Below, one piece after another: positions 8,665 through 17,837 of a stretch of 62,705 nucleotides of DNA. Position 1 is the first letter of the stretch, and every line of letters starts with the position of its first letter. Origin of the DNA: SAR324 cluster bacterium (GTDB taxonomy: Bacteria > SAR324 > NAC60-12); the NCBI GenBank assembly GCA_015231825.1, contig JADGAV010000029.1, positions 1 to 62,705 on the forward strand, in the 5' to 3' direction. The notes below the pieces were generated by a model. That model was not told the origin of the DNA. It did not search any database and saw only the letters and a list, made by a program, of their open reading frames with translations. The position numbers and the translations under genes are program-made.

Positions 8665-10416
8665 ATGAGTGAATCGGCAGGGAAAACAATCAGTTCAAAT
8701 ACCGCATCAGATACACTGGCAAAAAAAAGCAGCGACAGCAGTGTGATTTCGGGTGGGCATTTGGTTGCAAAAGCACTAAAAAACGAAGGGGTTGACACAA
8801 TTTTCACCCTATGCGGCGGTCACATCATCGACATTTATGACGGCTGTATTGATGAAGGAATAAGGATCATTGACGTGCGGCACGAGCAGGTGGCCGCCCA
8901 TGCCGCCGACGGCTATGCACGCCAAACCGGCAAGCTGGGATGCGTCGTGACCACAGCAGGTCCGGGCTTTACCAATGCCATCACCGGGGTTGCCACAGCA
9001 TTTCGTTCTGAGACACCGATGATTCATATCGGCGGGCAGGGCGCTTCAACGCAGCATAAAATGGGATCTCTTCAAGATCTGCCCCATGTCGACATTATGG
9101 CGCCAATTACCAAATTTGCGGCAGGAGTTCGATCAACGGAACGCATTGCCGATATGGTCACAATGGCCGCCCGCGAAGCTTACAATGGAGCTCCGGGCCC
9201 CAGCTACCTGGAAATCCCCCGTGATATCCTGGATCGTGAAATTTCAGTGGAGGACGCCATTATTCCGGAACCCGGAAAATACCGTTCTTCTCTTCGCTCA
9301 ATCGGGGATCCGCAGGATATTGAAAAGCTGGCAGAACTGCTGGTGAACGCGAAACACCCGGCGATCCTGCTCGGAACCCAGGTTTGGACTGCACGAGGGC
9401 ACGAGGAAGCAATCAACTTGGTCAGGACTCTCAATATTCCTGCCTATTTCAACGGATCAGGACGCGGCCTGCTGCCTCCCGGGGATCCGCATCATTTCCA
9501 CCGCACCCGCAGTGACGCCTTTAAAAAAGCCGATGTGATCGTCATTGTTGGAACGCCTTTCGATTTCAGAATGGGATACGGGAAACGTCTGCGAAAAGAA
9601 GCCGCGGTGGTACAGATTGATATGGATTACCGCACCGTCGGAAAAAATCGTGACGTTTCGCTCGGTCTGGTCGGTCATCCGGGTGCAATTCTGGGTGCCG
9701 TATTGGATGCCGCCTCCGCAAGCAGCGACAATGGAGCCCGGCAAAGAGATGCCTGGATCCAGGAATTGAGGGAACTGGAAGGGCAGAAAACCGAAAAATT
9801 GATGCCGGCTTTTTTATCGGACAAAAGTCCGATTCACCCCTACCGGGTCGCCTGGGAAATCAACCAGTTTTTGACCGATGATACGATCTATATTGGAGAC
9901 GGCGGGGATGTGGTGACCATTTCAGCACAGGCAGTGCAGCCGAGAAACCCGGGTCACTGGATGGATCCCGGGGCCCTTGGATCGCTCGGAGTCGGAACCG
10001 GATTTTCATTGGCTTCCAAACTGGCGCATCCGGACAAGGAAGTGCTCTGCTATTACGGGGACGGCGCTTTTGCGATGACTGCATTTGATATGGAAACGGC
10101 AAACCGCTTCAATGCCCCTTACCTGGCCGTTATTGGAAACAATTCCGCCATGAATCAGATTCGGTATGGTCAGATCAACAAATACGGTGAACAACGAGGG
10201 GGCGTCGGCAATTTACTGGGGGATGTTCCTTTCGGCAAATTCGCCGAGATGCTCGGAGGCTATGGGGAGGAGGTGCGAGAATCTTCTCAGATTCAAGCTG
10301 CCCTGCAGAGAGCACGCGAAGCAATTCAAAAGACCGGAAAGTCCGCAGTCGTCAACATTTGGGTGGATCCTCGCGAATATGCACCGGGAACAAAAGCTCA
10401 AACGATGTACAAATAG
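8665..10416 (+). CDS. ThDP-dependent lyase, ILVBL/2-hydroxyacyl-CoA lyase type
   Basis: A 583-residue three-domain ThDP enzyme. The cofactor-activating Glu is E74 in VRHEQ; the ThDP/Mg site runs from GDG (465-467) to NN (492-493). The pattern DGGDVV, VQPRNP, WMDPGALGSLGVG resembles ILVBL (HACL2) rather than oxalyl-CoA decarboxylase, which has an EGAN region and EGDSAFGFSGME. At the position of the oxalyl-CoA decarboxylase Tyr-Glu pair it has Leu136-Gln137, as in HACL/acetolactate synthase enzymes. It sits directly before frc, so a formyl-CoA-producing 2-hydroxyacyl-CoA lyase is plausible; oxalyl-CoA decarboxylase or an acetolactate-synthase-like role remain possible. The start ATG 8665 has GGGAG eight bases upstream. 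Confidence 0.85.
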   Translation: MSESAGKTISSNTASDTLAKKSSDSSVISGGHLVAKALKNEGVDTIFTLCGGHIIDIYDGCIDEGIRIIDVRHEQVAAHAADGYARQTGKLGCVVTTAGPGFTNAITGVATAFRSETPMIHIGGQGASTQHKMGSLQDLPHVDIMAPITKFAAGVRSTERIADMVTMAAREAYNGAPGPSYLEIPRDILDREISVEDAIIPEPGKYRSSLRSIGDPQDIEKLAELLVNAKHPAILLGTQVWTARGHEEAINLVRTLNIPAYFNGSGRGLLPPGDPHHFHRTRSDAFKKADVIVIVGTPFDFRMGYGKRLRKEAAVVQIDMDYRTVGKNRDVSLGLVGHPGAILGAVLDAASASSDNGARQRDAWIQELRELEGQKTEKLMPAFLSDKSPIHPYRVAWEINQFLTDDTIYIGDGGDVVTISAQAVQPRNPGHWMDPGALGSLGVGTGFSLASKLAHPDKEVLCYYGDGAFAMTAFDMETANRFNAPYLAVIGNNSAMNQIRYGQINKYGEQRGGVGNLLGDVPFGKFAEMLGGYGEEVRESSQIQAALQRAREAIQKTGKSAVVNIWVDPREYAPGTKAQTMYK

Positions 10417-10433
10417 ATTTCTTCAGCATTGAA

Positions 10434-10459
10434 CCGCTTGTCCCGGACTTGACAGGCGG
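10434..10459 (+). other. Intercistronic RNA hairpin between lyase gene and frc
   Basis: CCGCTTGTC and GACAGGCGG can form a nine-pair stem (one G-U) with an eight-base loop. No U-tract follows, so it is not a standard terminator. It could act in mRNA processing or differential expression of the two cistrons. Confidence 0.4.
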
Positions 10460-10525
10460 GCATTCATCTGAAGTTCTGTAATTTCTTTATTTTTTGAACA
10501 AAAAGACATTTTTTGGAGAAAGATT

Positions 10526-11770
10526 ATGAAGGCACTAGAAGGGGTGCGCATCCTTGACATGACCCACGTGCAGTCGGGTCCGACCTGTACCCAGCTGCTG
10601 GCCTGGTTCGGCGCGGATGTCATTAAAGTCGAACGCCCCGGCACAGGCGATCCCACCCGCGGCCAGCTCAGAGATATTCCTGATGTGGACAGTTTGTATT
10701 TTACGATGCTGAACCACAACAAACGCAGTATTACCCTGAACACCAAGCATGAAACAGGAAAAGAAATATTCACACGATTGATTGAAGAATGTGACGTGCT
10801 TGTTGAAAATTTTGCGCCTGGGGCACTGGACCGTATGGGCTTTTCCTGGGAACGAATCCAGGAAATCAATCCCCGCATTATTTCTGCGTCGATTAAAGGC
10901 TTCGGACCAGGACCTTATGAAGATCTGAAAGTCTATGAAAACGTGGCTCAATGTGCCGGGGGAGCAGCCAGTACAACCGGTTTTGACGACGGTCCTCCAA
11001 CTGTAACAGGAGCGCAGATCGGCGACTCGGGAACCGGTCTTCATCTTGCGACCGGCATTTTAGCTGCCCTGCTTCATCGTGAAAAATCGGGAAAAGGACA
11101 AAGGGTGGAATGTGCCATGCAGGATGGAGTGCTGAATCTCTGCCGAGTCAAGCTTCGTGACCAGCAGCGTCTGGCCCATGGACCGCTGACTGAATACCCT
11201 CAATATCCCAATGGCACCTTCGGTGAGGCCGTTCCACGGGGAGGCAATGCTTCCGGCGGTGGCCAGCCTGGCTGGGTTGTAAAATGCAAAGGCTGGGAAA
11301 CGGATCCGAATGCCTATATTTATGTGATCACACAGGCTGCTGCCTTTGCAGGATTGGCGAAAGTCATGGGGAAAGAAGAGTGGCTTGAGGATCCGGAATG
11401 GAACACCCCCGCCGCAAGACTGCCGAAACTTGAAAAAATGTTTGAAGAAATTGAAAACTGGACCAAGACCCTGACGAAATTTGAGGTGATGGAAAAACTG
11501 AATCCGGTCAATGTGCCCTGCGGGCCGATTCTTTCGATGAAAGAAGTCGCAGAGGAACCGGCACTCCGTAAAACAGGGACAGTCGTTGAGGTTGACCACC
11601 CGGAACGGGGAAAATATCTGACAGTAGGGAATCCCATCAAACTTTCAGATTCACCGGCTGAAGTGAAACGCTCTCCTTTATTGGGCGAACATACTGATGA
11701 AATTTTAAAAGAAGTCATCGGTTTCAACGAGGATCAAATTGCAGCCGCCAAAGACGCGGGTGCAGTCTAA
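10526..11770 (+). CDS. frc: Formyl-CoA:oxalate CoA-transferase-like protein (class III)
   Basis: Class III (CaiB/BaiF) CoA-transferase, 414 aa. The catalytic Asp is D167 in AQIGDSGTG and the glycine-rich loop is GGGQPG (245-250), both hallmarks of true formyl-CoA transferase. The C-terminal half, with [31 protein letters not shown] and LLGEHTDE, is very close to what is known of Oxalobacter Frc. Frc moves CoA from formyl-CoA to oxalate, releasing formate. Given the unusual ThDP partner, the acceptor could instead be a 2-hydroxyacid. GGAG precedes the ATG. It is the second gene of the operon. Confidence 0.9.
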   Translation: MKALEGVRILDMTHVQSGPTCTQLLAWFGADVIKVERPGTGDPTRGQLRDIPDVDSLYFTMLNHNKRSITLNTKHETGKEIFTRLIEECDVLVENFAPGALDRMGFSWERIQEINPRIISASIKGFGPGPYEDLKVYENVAQCAGGAASTTGFDDGPPTVTGAQIGDSGTGLHLATGILAALLHREKSGKGQRVECAMQDGVLNLCRVKLRDQQRLAHGPLTEYPQYPNGTFGEAVPRGGNASGGGQPGWVVKCKGWETDPNAYIYVITQAAAFAGLAKVMGKEEWLEDPEWNTPAARLPKLEKMFEEIENWTKTLTKFEVMEKLNPVNVPCGPILSMKEVAEEPALRKTGTVVEVDHPERGKYLTVGNPIKLSDSPAEVKRSPLLGEHTDEILKEVIGFNEDQIAAAKDAGAV

Positions 11771-11790
11771 GCAATAGAGAGGCAATTCTT

Positions 11791-12705
11791 ATGAGACTAA
11801 TTGTTCATGGTCAGCAGGCATTCGGTAAATCAGTATTGGAAGCCATCCTGGAGAAAGGCAGCGATCAGATTGCTGCAGTTTACTGTGCCCCGGATAAAGG
11901 CCCAAAAATGGATCCTTTGAAAGAATATGCATTAGAGAAGGGGCTTGAAGTTCGCCAGCCGAAATCCTATAAGGACCCTGAAGTCTGGGAGCAGATGAAA
12001 AGTCTGGAAGCCGACTTGTGTGTGATGGCCTATGTGACCCTGTATGTGCCGGAAGAAGCACTGAATACCCCGAGGCTCGGTTCCATTCAATATCACCCGT
12101 CTCTGCTGCCGATGCACAAAGGGCCCAGTTCAATCAACTGGCCGATTATCTTTGGAGCAAAGAAAACAGGCCTGAGTATTTTTTGGCCCGACAAAGGATT
12201 GGATACCGGCCCGATTTTACTTCAGAAAGAAGTGGAAATCGGTCCCGATGACACTCTGGGTTCAATTTATTTCGACTCGCTATATCCGATGGGGGTGGAA
12301 GCCATGATCGAATCCATTGAACTCGTCCGCAGCGGCAATGCACCAAAGCAGGTTCAGGACCCGGATGCCGGCAGTTATGAAGGGTGGTGCCGCAAAGATG
12401 ATGTTAAAATTGATTGGACGAAAGCTGCCGGTGAGGTTTACAATCTGATCAGAGGTGCCAACCCGCAGCCCGGTGCATGGGCGCTTCATGAAGGAAAGCA
12501 GCTTCAGATCTATAACTGTAAATTGAAGCCAGAAGTCAGTGGTGAACCCGGGGTAATTTCCTCCATAGATGATGAATCATTCACCGTCGCTGCTGACCAG
12601 GGAAGCATCTCCGTCTCACGAGTAAAACTGGAAGGAGAAGGCAAAACTTCTGCAGCAGAATTCGTTGCCGGGCACGGGATCAGTGTCGGTGACAAACTCG
12701 GCTAG
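11791..12705 (+). CDS. Formyl-THF hydrolase/formyltransferase domain, stand-alone (ALDH1L1 N-terminal-like)
   Basis: A 304-residue protein with the formyltransferase fold and the C-terminal OB-like domain shared by methionyl-tRNA formyltransferase and the N-terminal half of 10-formyl-THF dehydrogenase (ALDH1L1). The match is clearly to the latter: YHPSLLP, SINW, SIFW, GLDTG and the IRG..PGAW region. The catalytic pair is H102 and D138. The residue two before the His is Q100, where Fmt has Asn and ALDH1L1 has Ile. There is no aldehyde dehydrogenase domain or carrier linker. It probably acts on 10-formyl-THF, releasing formate or moving the formyl group to an unknown acceptor. It lies between frc and fhs with a 20-base gap after frc. 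Confidence 0.8.
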   Translation: MRLIVHGQQAFGKSVLEAILEKGSDQIAAVYCAPDKGPKMDPLKEYALEKGLEVRQPKSYKDPEVWEQMKSLEADLCVMAYVTLYVPEEALNTPRLGSIQYHPSLLPMHKGPSSINWPIIFGAKKTGLSIFWPDKGLDTGPILLQKEVEIGPDDTLGSIYFDSLYPMGVEAMIESIELVRSGNAPKQVQDPDAGSYEGWCRKDDVKIDWTKAAGEVYNLIRGANPQPGAWALHEGKQLQIYNCKLKPEVSGEPGVISSIDDESFTVAADQGSISVSRVKLEGEGKTSAAEFVAGHGISVGDKLG

Positions 12706-12802
12706 CTGACTTTCCCAGGAAAAATCTGAAAATGCTTCGACCGGCCGCCAGGGTCTAGTCGGAGTGAGTATTGCGAAAAACTTCTTATCTTGAAAAATTC
12801 TT

Positions 12803-14470
12803 ATGAGTGATATCGAAATTGCGCAGAAAGCGCCTATCAAAGCAATCGGTGAAATTGCCGCAAAACTCAACATTCCCAACGAAGCCCTGATCCCCTACGG
12901 ACACAGCAAGGCCAAGGTCAGTCTTCCTTTCATTAAAACACTGAAAGATCGTCCTGATGGAAAATTAATCTTGGTAACGGCAATCACACCGACGCCTGCT
13001 GGTGAGGGTAAAACCACCACCTCGGTCGGCTTGACTGATGGGCTCAATAAAATCGGAAAAAAATCCATTGTTTGTCTGCGCGAACCTTCATTGGGCCCCT
13101 GCTTTGGGATGAAAGGCGGGGCTGCCGGCGGCGGATACGCGCAAGTCATTCCGATGGAGGATATCAATCTGCACTTCACAGGAGACCTCCACGCCATTGG
13201 GGTCGCTCACAACTTGCTGTCTGCTTTACTCGACAACCATATTCACTGGGGGAATGCTTCGGAACTCGACCCACGCAGAATTGCATGGCGCCGGGTTCTC
13301 GACATGAATGACCGTGCATTGCGGCAAATCGTAGTCGCGCTGGGAGGAATTTCAAATGGTTTTCCTCGCGAAGATGGTTTTGATATCACTGTTGCCTCTG
13401 AAGTGATGGCGATTTTCTGCCTGGCAAATGATCTGGAAGATCTGAAAAACCGATTGAGCAAAATCGTGATCGGCTACACCCGTGACCGCAAACCGATCAC
13501 TGCCGAAGCGATCCTGGCGCCCGGTCCCATGACCGTATTGCTGAAAGATGCGCTTTCCCCAAACCTGGTTCAAACGCTGGAGCATAACCCTGCCTTTATT
13601 CATGGCGGACCCTTTGCCAATATTGCTCATGGATGCAATTCTGTGATTGCCACCAAAACGGCTTTGAAACTGGCTGACTATGTTGTCACTGAAGCCGGTT
13701 TTGGAGCAGATCTCGGGGCTGAAAAGTTTTTTGACATCAAATGCCGCAGTGCCGGTCTGAAGCCCGATGCAGCTGTCATTGTAGCAACCGTGCGTGCTTT
13801 GAAAATGCATGGCGGAGTGGGCAAAGATGATCTGGCAAAAGAAAATGTTCAGGCACTCAAAGACGGCTGTGTCAACCTGGCCCGACATGTCGAGAATGTT
13901 CAATCCTTCGGAGTCCCTGTCGTGATCGCCATCAACCGATTCAGCGCCGATACCGATGCTGAGATGGCGGCTATCAAGGAATTTGCTTCATCCTATGGAG
14001 TCAAAGCAATCGGAGCTACGCATTGGTCTGATGGAGGAGCAGGAACTACGGAGTTGGCGGAAGAAGTAGCATCCGTGGCAGACAGCGGGGCCAGTCAATT
14101 TAAAACGTCCTACCCCAACGAAATGCCGATCTGGGAAAAAATCGAAACCGTGGCAAAAAAGATTTATCGCGCTGATGGAATTTCTGCGGAACAGAAAACG
14201 GTCAATCAGATCAAAAACCTTCAGGACGGGGGATTTGGAAATCTTCCGGTGTGCATTGCAAAAACCCAGTACAGTTTCTCAACCGATCCCAACCAAAAAG
14301 GGGCGCCGACAGGATTCACCCTGCCGGTTCGTGAAGTCCGGCTTTCTGCCGGAGCCGGATTTATTGTTGTCATTTGCGGGGATATCATGACTATGCCTGG
14401 ATTGCCGCGGGTTCCTGCTGCAAACAGCATCAAAATGAATGAGGCCGGTGAAATTGAAGGATTGTTTTAA
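12803..14470 (+). CDS. fhs: Formate-tetrahydrofolate ligase
   Basis: Formyl-THF synthetase, which joins formate to THF using ATP to give 10-formyl-THF. Full length (555 aa). It has the P-loop TPAGEGKTT (about 64-72), [21 protein letters not shown] with the family signature, and [13 protein letters not shown] sequence ([13 protein letters not shown]). It is the fourth gene of the operon and would assimilate formate made upstream, in balance with formate dehydrogenase. Start ATG 12803; about 100 bases separate it from the previous gene. Confidence 0.97.
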   Translation: MSDIEIAQKAPIKAIGEIAAKLNIPNEALIPYGHSKAKVSLPFIKTLKDRPDGKLILVTAITPTPAGEGKTTTSVGLTDGLNKIGKKSIVCLREPSLGPCFGMKGGAAGGGYAQVIPMEDINLHFTGDLHAIGVAHNLLSALLDNHIHWGNASELDPRRIAWRRVLDMNDRALRQIVVALGGISNGFPREDGFDITVASEVMAIFCLANDLEDLKNRLSKIVIGYTRDRKPITAEAILAPGPMTVLLKDALSPNLVQTLEHNPAFIHGGPFANIAHGCNSVIATKTALKLADYVVTEAGFGADLGAEKFFDIKCRSAGLKPDAAVIVATVRALKMHGGVGKDDLAKENVQALKDGCVNLARHVENVQSFGVPVVIAINRFSADTDAEMAAIKEFASSYGVKAIGATHWSDGGAGTTELAEEVASVADSGASQFKTSYPNEMPIWEKIETVAKKIYRADGISAEQKTVNQIKNLQDGGFGNLPVCIAKTQYSFSTDPNQKGAPTGFTLPVREVRLSAGAGFIVVICGDIMTMPGLPRVPAANSIKMNEAGEIEGLF

Positions 14471-14739
14471 GGAGACAATCCGTTGAAAATTCATTAATGC
14501 TTCACGTCCTGATTAAAATTTCCTGAAAAGGAAATGCAGCTCCAGATTTAACATAAAAACGTATCAAGAGAACATTAGAACTTTTGCCGATGTGCTCTGA
14601 TGAAACAAATTCATTAGGAATTTGCTTTTTTCAGAGGCATCATTTTGTGAGGGGGGGGGAGTTTTCCTCACTATTGGTCATGGAAATTCTCTGTGGTGGA
14701 GTGTTTCCATTTTATTCCATTCCAATTAGGAGAACAACA

Positions 14740-15732
14740 ATGAAAGAGCAAATGGTGAAAGCAAAACGGTGGTTCGCATGGGCCATCTTGAGTATTTTTG
14801 TAGCAGGTCTGTTTTCAATTCCAGGTTCCGTGATGGCATGGGAACCCAAAAAACCTGTGGAGTTTGTGATCATGGCAGGTCAGGGCGGGGGGGCTGACCG
14901 CCTCGCTCGACTGATTCAAAGCATTATTGCCAAAAACAAATTTTCTCCTCAGCCCTTTATCCCGATCAACAAAGGCGGCGGTTCCGGCGCGGAAGCCCTG
15001 CGTTATTTACAGGATAAAAAAGGTGACCCGCATGTCGTGATGGCCACGCTCAACAGTTACTACACAACTCCACTCAGAAGCAACATCGGAGTTGATATCA
15101 AGGATTTTACCCCGGTTGCCCGCCTGGCCCTGGATACCTTTCTTCTATGGGTGAATTCTGAATCTTCAATAAAAAGTGTGGACGAATATCTTGCAGAGGT
15201 AAAAAAAGCCGGAGGAAAATGGAAAATGGGCGGAACCGGAACAGGGCAGGAAGATTCCCTGGTGACAGGAATGCTGGAAGGGCGTTTCGGTGTAAAACAC
15301 ACCTACATTCCTTTTAAAGGAGGCGGTACCGTAGCAAAAAACCTGATTGGAAATCATATTGATTCTACCGTGAATAACCCTTCAGAGCAGATGGGTTTTT
15401 TCCAGGCTGGTAAGTCCCGCCCGATTGCGGCGTTCACGCCGGAACGTCTGGAAGCTTTTCCCGATGTCCCTACCATGGGTGAACTCGGACACAACAACAT
15501 GGTTTATTTCATGCAGCGAAGCGTCATTGCTCCTCCCGGAATTCCCAGTGATGTACAGGACTTTTACGTCGGTGTTTTCAAAAAAGTAAACGATTCGGCA
15601 GAATGGATCAAATACACCAACGACAAGTCTCTTGGACGAGCCTGGCTGACCGGGAACGATTTGACGGATTTTTTCCTGAAGGAACGTGAAGTCCATAGAA
15701 AGCTTTTAATGGACGCAGGAGAAATTAAATAG
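14740..15732 (+). CDS. tctC: TTT-family periplasmic substrate-binding protein TctC
   Basis: Bordetella uptake gene (Bug)/TctC solute-binding receptor, 330 aa. It has a clear signal peptide ending near SVMA and the family's early VEFVIMAGQGGGADRLAR loop that contacts the ligand carboxylate. It binds a carboxylic acid in the periplasm and delivers it to TctAB. The ATG at 14740 is preceded by AGGAG; the long in-frame extension upstream has no start signal. It begins 269 bases after fhs, so it may have its own promoter. The ligand is unknown; its place beside frc suggests oxalate or a hydroxyacid. Confidence 0.9.
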   Translation: MKEQMVKAKRWFAWAILSIFVAGLFSIPGSVMAWEPKKPVEFVIMAGQGGGADRLARLIQSIIAKNKFSPQPFIPINKGGGSGAEALRYLQDKKGDPHVVMATLNSYYTTPLRSNIGVDIKDFTPVARLALDTFLLWVNSESSIKSVDEYLAEVKKAGGKWKMGGTGTGQEDSLVTGMLEGRFGVKHTYIPFKGGGTVAKNLIGNHIDSTVNNPSEQMGFFQAGKSRPIAAFTPERLEAFPDVPTMGELGHNNMVYFMQRSVIAPPGIPSDVQDFYVGVFKKVNDSAEWIKYTNDKSLGRAWLTGNDLTDFFLKEREVHRKLLMDAGEIK

Positions 15733-15733
15733 C

Positions 15734-16219
15734 ATGAAACGTGCAGACTTGATTGCCGCTCTGGTTTTGGCAATAATATCGTTCTACATGATGTTGAAAA
15801 GCATGGAATTGCCCATTGGCTGGGAAGCAGGTAAAGGTCCTGGCGGAGGGGCATTTCCATTTTGGCTTTCAGCAGGAATGCTGATCTGCAGCGTATTGAT
15901 TTTTATACGAAACCTTGCAGGGTTGAGTTTGGAATCCAAAGACACTCAACCCTTTATGGAAACAGAAACACTGAAATTGTTTCTGACCGTTTCCATCGCT
16001 CTGATCGCCATGATTGGAGCGATTCATATTGTAGGAGTATATGTCTCAGTGCCGCTCTTTGTTGCTTTTTATATGCGGCATCTGGGAAAACATTCCTGGA
16101 CAAAGACCCTCGTTATCAGTCTGACAATTCCCGTTGTGACATTCTTATTTTTCGAGAAACTTCTGCTCCTCCTTCTCCCCAAAGGGGTGACCGAGGAATG
16201 GTTTTATATTTTTTTCTGA
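15734..16219 (+). CDS. tctB: TTT-family small membrane subunit TctB
   Basis: A 161-residue protein with about four predicted membrane spans and a GPGGGAFPFW loop, typical of TctB. The start codon lies one base after the tctC stop, indicating translational coupling. It works with TctA as the membrane part of a sodium- or proton-driven carboxylate importer. Confidence 0.85.
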   Translation: MKRADLIAALVLAIISFYMMLKSMELPIGWEAGKGPGGGAFPFWLSAGMLICSVLIFIRNLAGLSLESKDTQPFMETETLKLFLTVSIALIAMIGAIHIVGVYVSVPLFVAFYMRHLGKHSWTKTLVISLTIPVVTFLFFEKLLLLLLPKGVTEEWFYIFF

Positions 16220-16259
16220 AACCGGAATTGATTTTCGCGATCTTGAATAGATACGGTCT

Positions 16260-17768
16260 ATGGATATATTTGCCAATTTAATAGATGGCTTCGCCACATC
16301 CCTGCTCCCCTACAATATGATGATGATCACCCTGGGAGTGGTGGCAGGACTTTTTATCGGAGCAATGCCGGGATTGGGTTCGGTCAATGGGGTTGCCATC
16401 TTGCTCCCGGTCACGTTTTTGGTTCCACCCACTTCCGCCATTATTTTTTTGGGAGCTATTTATTATGGGGCCATGTATGGAGGAGCCATCAGTTCCATCA
16501 TGCTGGGGATTCCAGGAGCCTCCACTGCCGTTGCCACAACCTTTGACGGGCGTCCGATGGCTATTAAGGGAGAGGCGGACAAAGCCTTAGTGGCCGCTGC
16601 CGTGGCTTCTTTCCTGGGAGGCACGATTTCAATCATTCTTTTCACACTCTTTGCTCCGCTTTTGGCTGATTTCGCATTGAAATTTGGTCCTGCAGAAGAA
16701 TTCGCCTTAATGATTCTGGCCTTTTCCACTTTTATCGGCTTAGGCGGAGACTCCATTTTAAAAACGCTGTTCGCTATTTTTTTCGGATTGGCACTCAGTG
16801 CTGTGGGACTGGACGTCGTCAGCGGTCAATCACGTCTGATCTTTGGAGACATTACAGGATTCTATCACGGAATCAATTTCCTGGTGCTGGCAATCGGCAT
16901 ATACGGGATCGGCGAAATTTTATGGACGATGGAAATCGACAAGGGAAATGTGTCCCTTTCCAAAGCCAATGTCAGCCTGAAGAGGATCTTTAAAGCAATT
17001 AAGGAACTGAAAAACACCTGGGGAACGGTTCTGATGGGATCGTTTTTGGGCTATTTTGTCGGAATTCTTCCAGCAGCAGGGGCCACCCCCGGATCTCTGA
17101 TGGCTTATGGAATTGCTAAAAGTGCATCCAAAACACCTGAGAATTTCGGCAAGGGTGAAATCAAAGGAGTCGTGGCTCCCGAGGCTGCCAATAATGCTGC
17201 CAGCACCGGATCCATGCTTCCGATGCTGACTCTGGGAATTCCAGGCTCTCCGACCACCGCGATTTTGCTGGGAGGAATGGTCATCTGGGGATTGGAACCG
17301 GGTCCACTTTTATTCATTGATCAAAGGGAATTTGTCTGGGGATTGATTTCGAGTCTCTATACGGCAAACGTCTTTACACTGCTGATCAATATTGCTTTTA
17401 TTCCTGCCTTTATTGCCGTCTTAAAAATGCCATTCACTATTTTGGCGCCCATAATTTTTGTGCTTTGCGTTGTTGGAGGCTATGCACCCACCAATGACAT
17501 GCACGATGTGTGGTTGATGCTGATATTTGGTTTGGGGGGATATTTGCTGCGGAAGCTCAATTATCCGATGGCGCCGGTAGTATTGGCGATTGTGCTTGGT
17601 CCATTGGCAGAACGCTCCATGCGCCAAACTCTAATCGGCTCTCATGGTTCTCCGATGGTATTTATTGAACGCCCCCTTTCTCTCATTTTTTTAATCATTT
17701 CTTTGTTTCTTTTTGCCCTGCCTCTGCTGAAGAAACTGAACCTTAGAAAAAAGCTGGAGTCCCTTTAG
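16260..17768 (+). CDS. tctA: TTT-family large membrane subunit TctA
   Basis: The 502-residue channel subunit with about 10-12 spans. It carries the duplicated family signatures GAMPGLGSVNG near the N-terminus and GILPAAGATPGS in the second half, plus YGGAISSIMLGIPG. With TctB and TctC it forms a complete transporter. It is the last gene of the plus-strand C1 island; the histidine kinase that follows is on the opposite strand. Confidence 0.93.
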   Translation: MDIFANLIDGFATSLLPYNMMMITLGVVAGLFIGAMPGLGSVNGVAILLPVTFLVPPTSAIIFLGAIYYGAMYGGAISSIMLGIPGASTAVATTFDGRPMAIKGEADKALVAAAVASFLGGTISIILFTLFAPLLADFALKFGPAEEFALMILAFSTFIGLGGDSILKTLFAIFFGLALSAVGLDVVSGQSRLIFGDITGFYHGINFLVLAIGIYGIGEILWTMEIDKGNVSLSKANVSLKRIFKAIKELKNTWGTVLMGSFLGYFVGILPAAGATPGSLMAYGIAKSASKTPENFGKGEIKGVVAPEAANNAASTGSMLPMLTLGIPGSPTTAILLGGMVIWGLEPGPLLFIDQREFVWGLISSLYTANVFTLLINIAFIPAFIAVLKMPFTILAPIIFVLCVVGGYAPTNDMHDVWLMLIFGLGGYLLRKLNYPMAPVVLAIVLGPLAERSMRQTLIGSHGSPMVFIERPLSLIFLIISLFLFALPLLKKLNLRKKLESL

Positions 17769-17837
17769 ACTAAATTTCGGTTTCCCGGAGAAAACGATAC
17801 ATTTTGTTTAAAAAAAAAGCGGATTGAAAAGGGGATT

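Noticed and set aside
14518..14535. Terminator after fhs
   Set aside because: The ATTTCCT-GAAA-AGGAAAT stem is not followed by a T-run.
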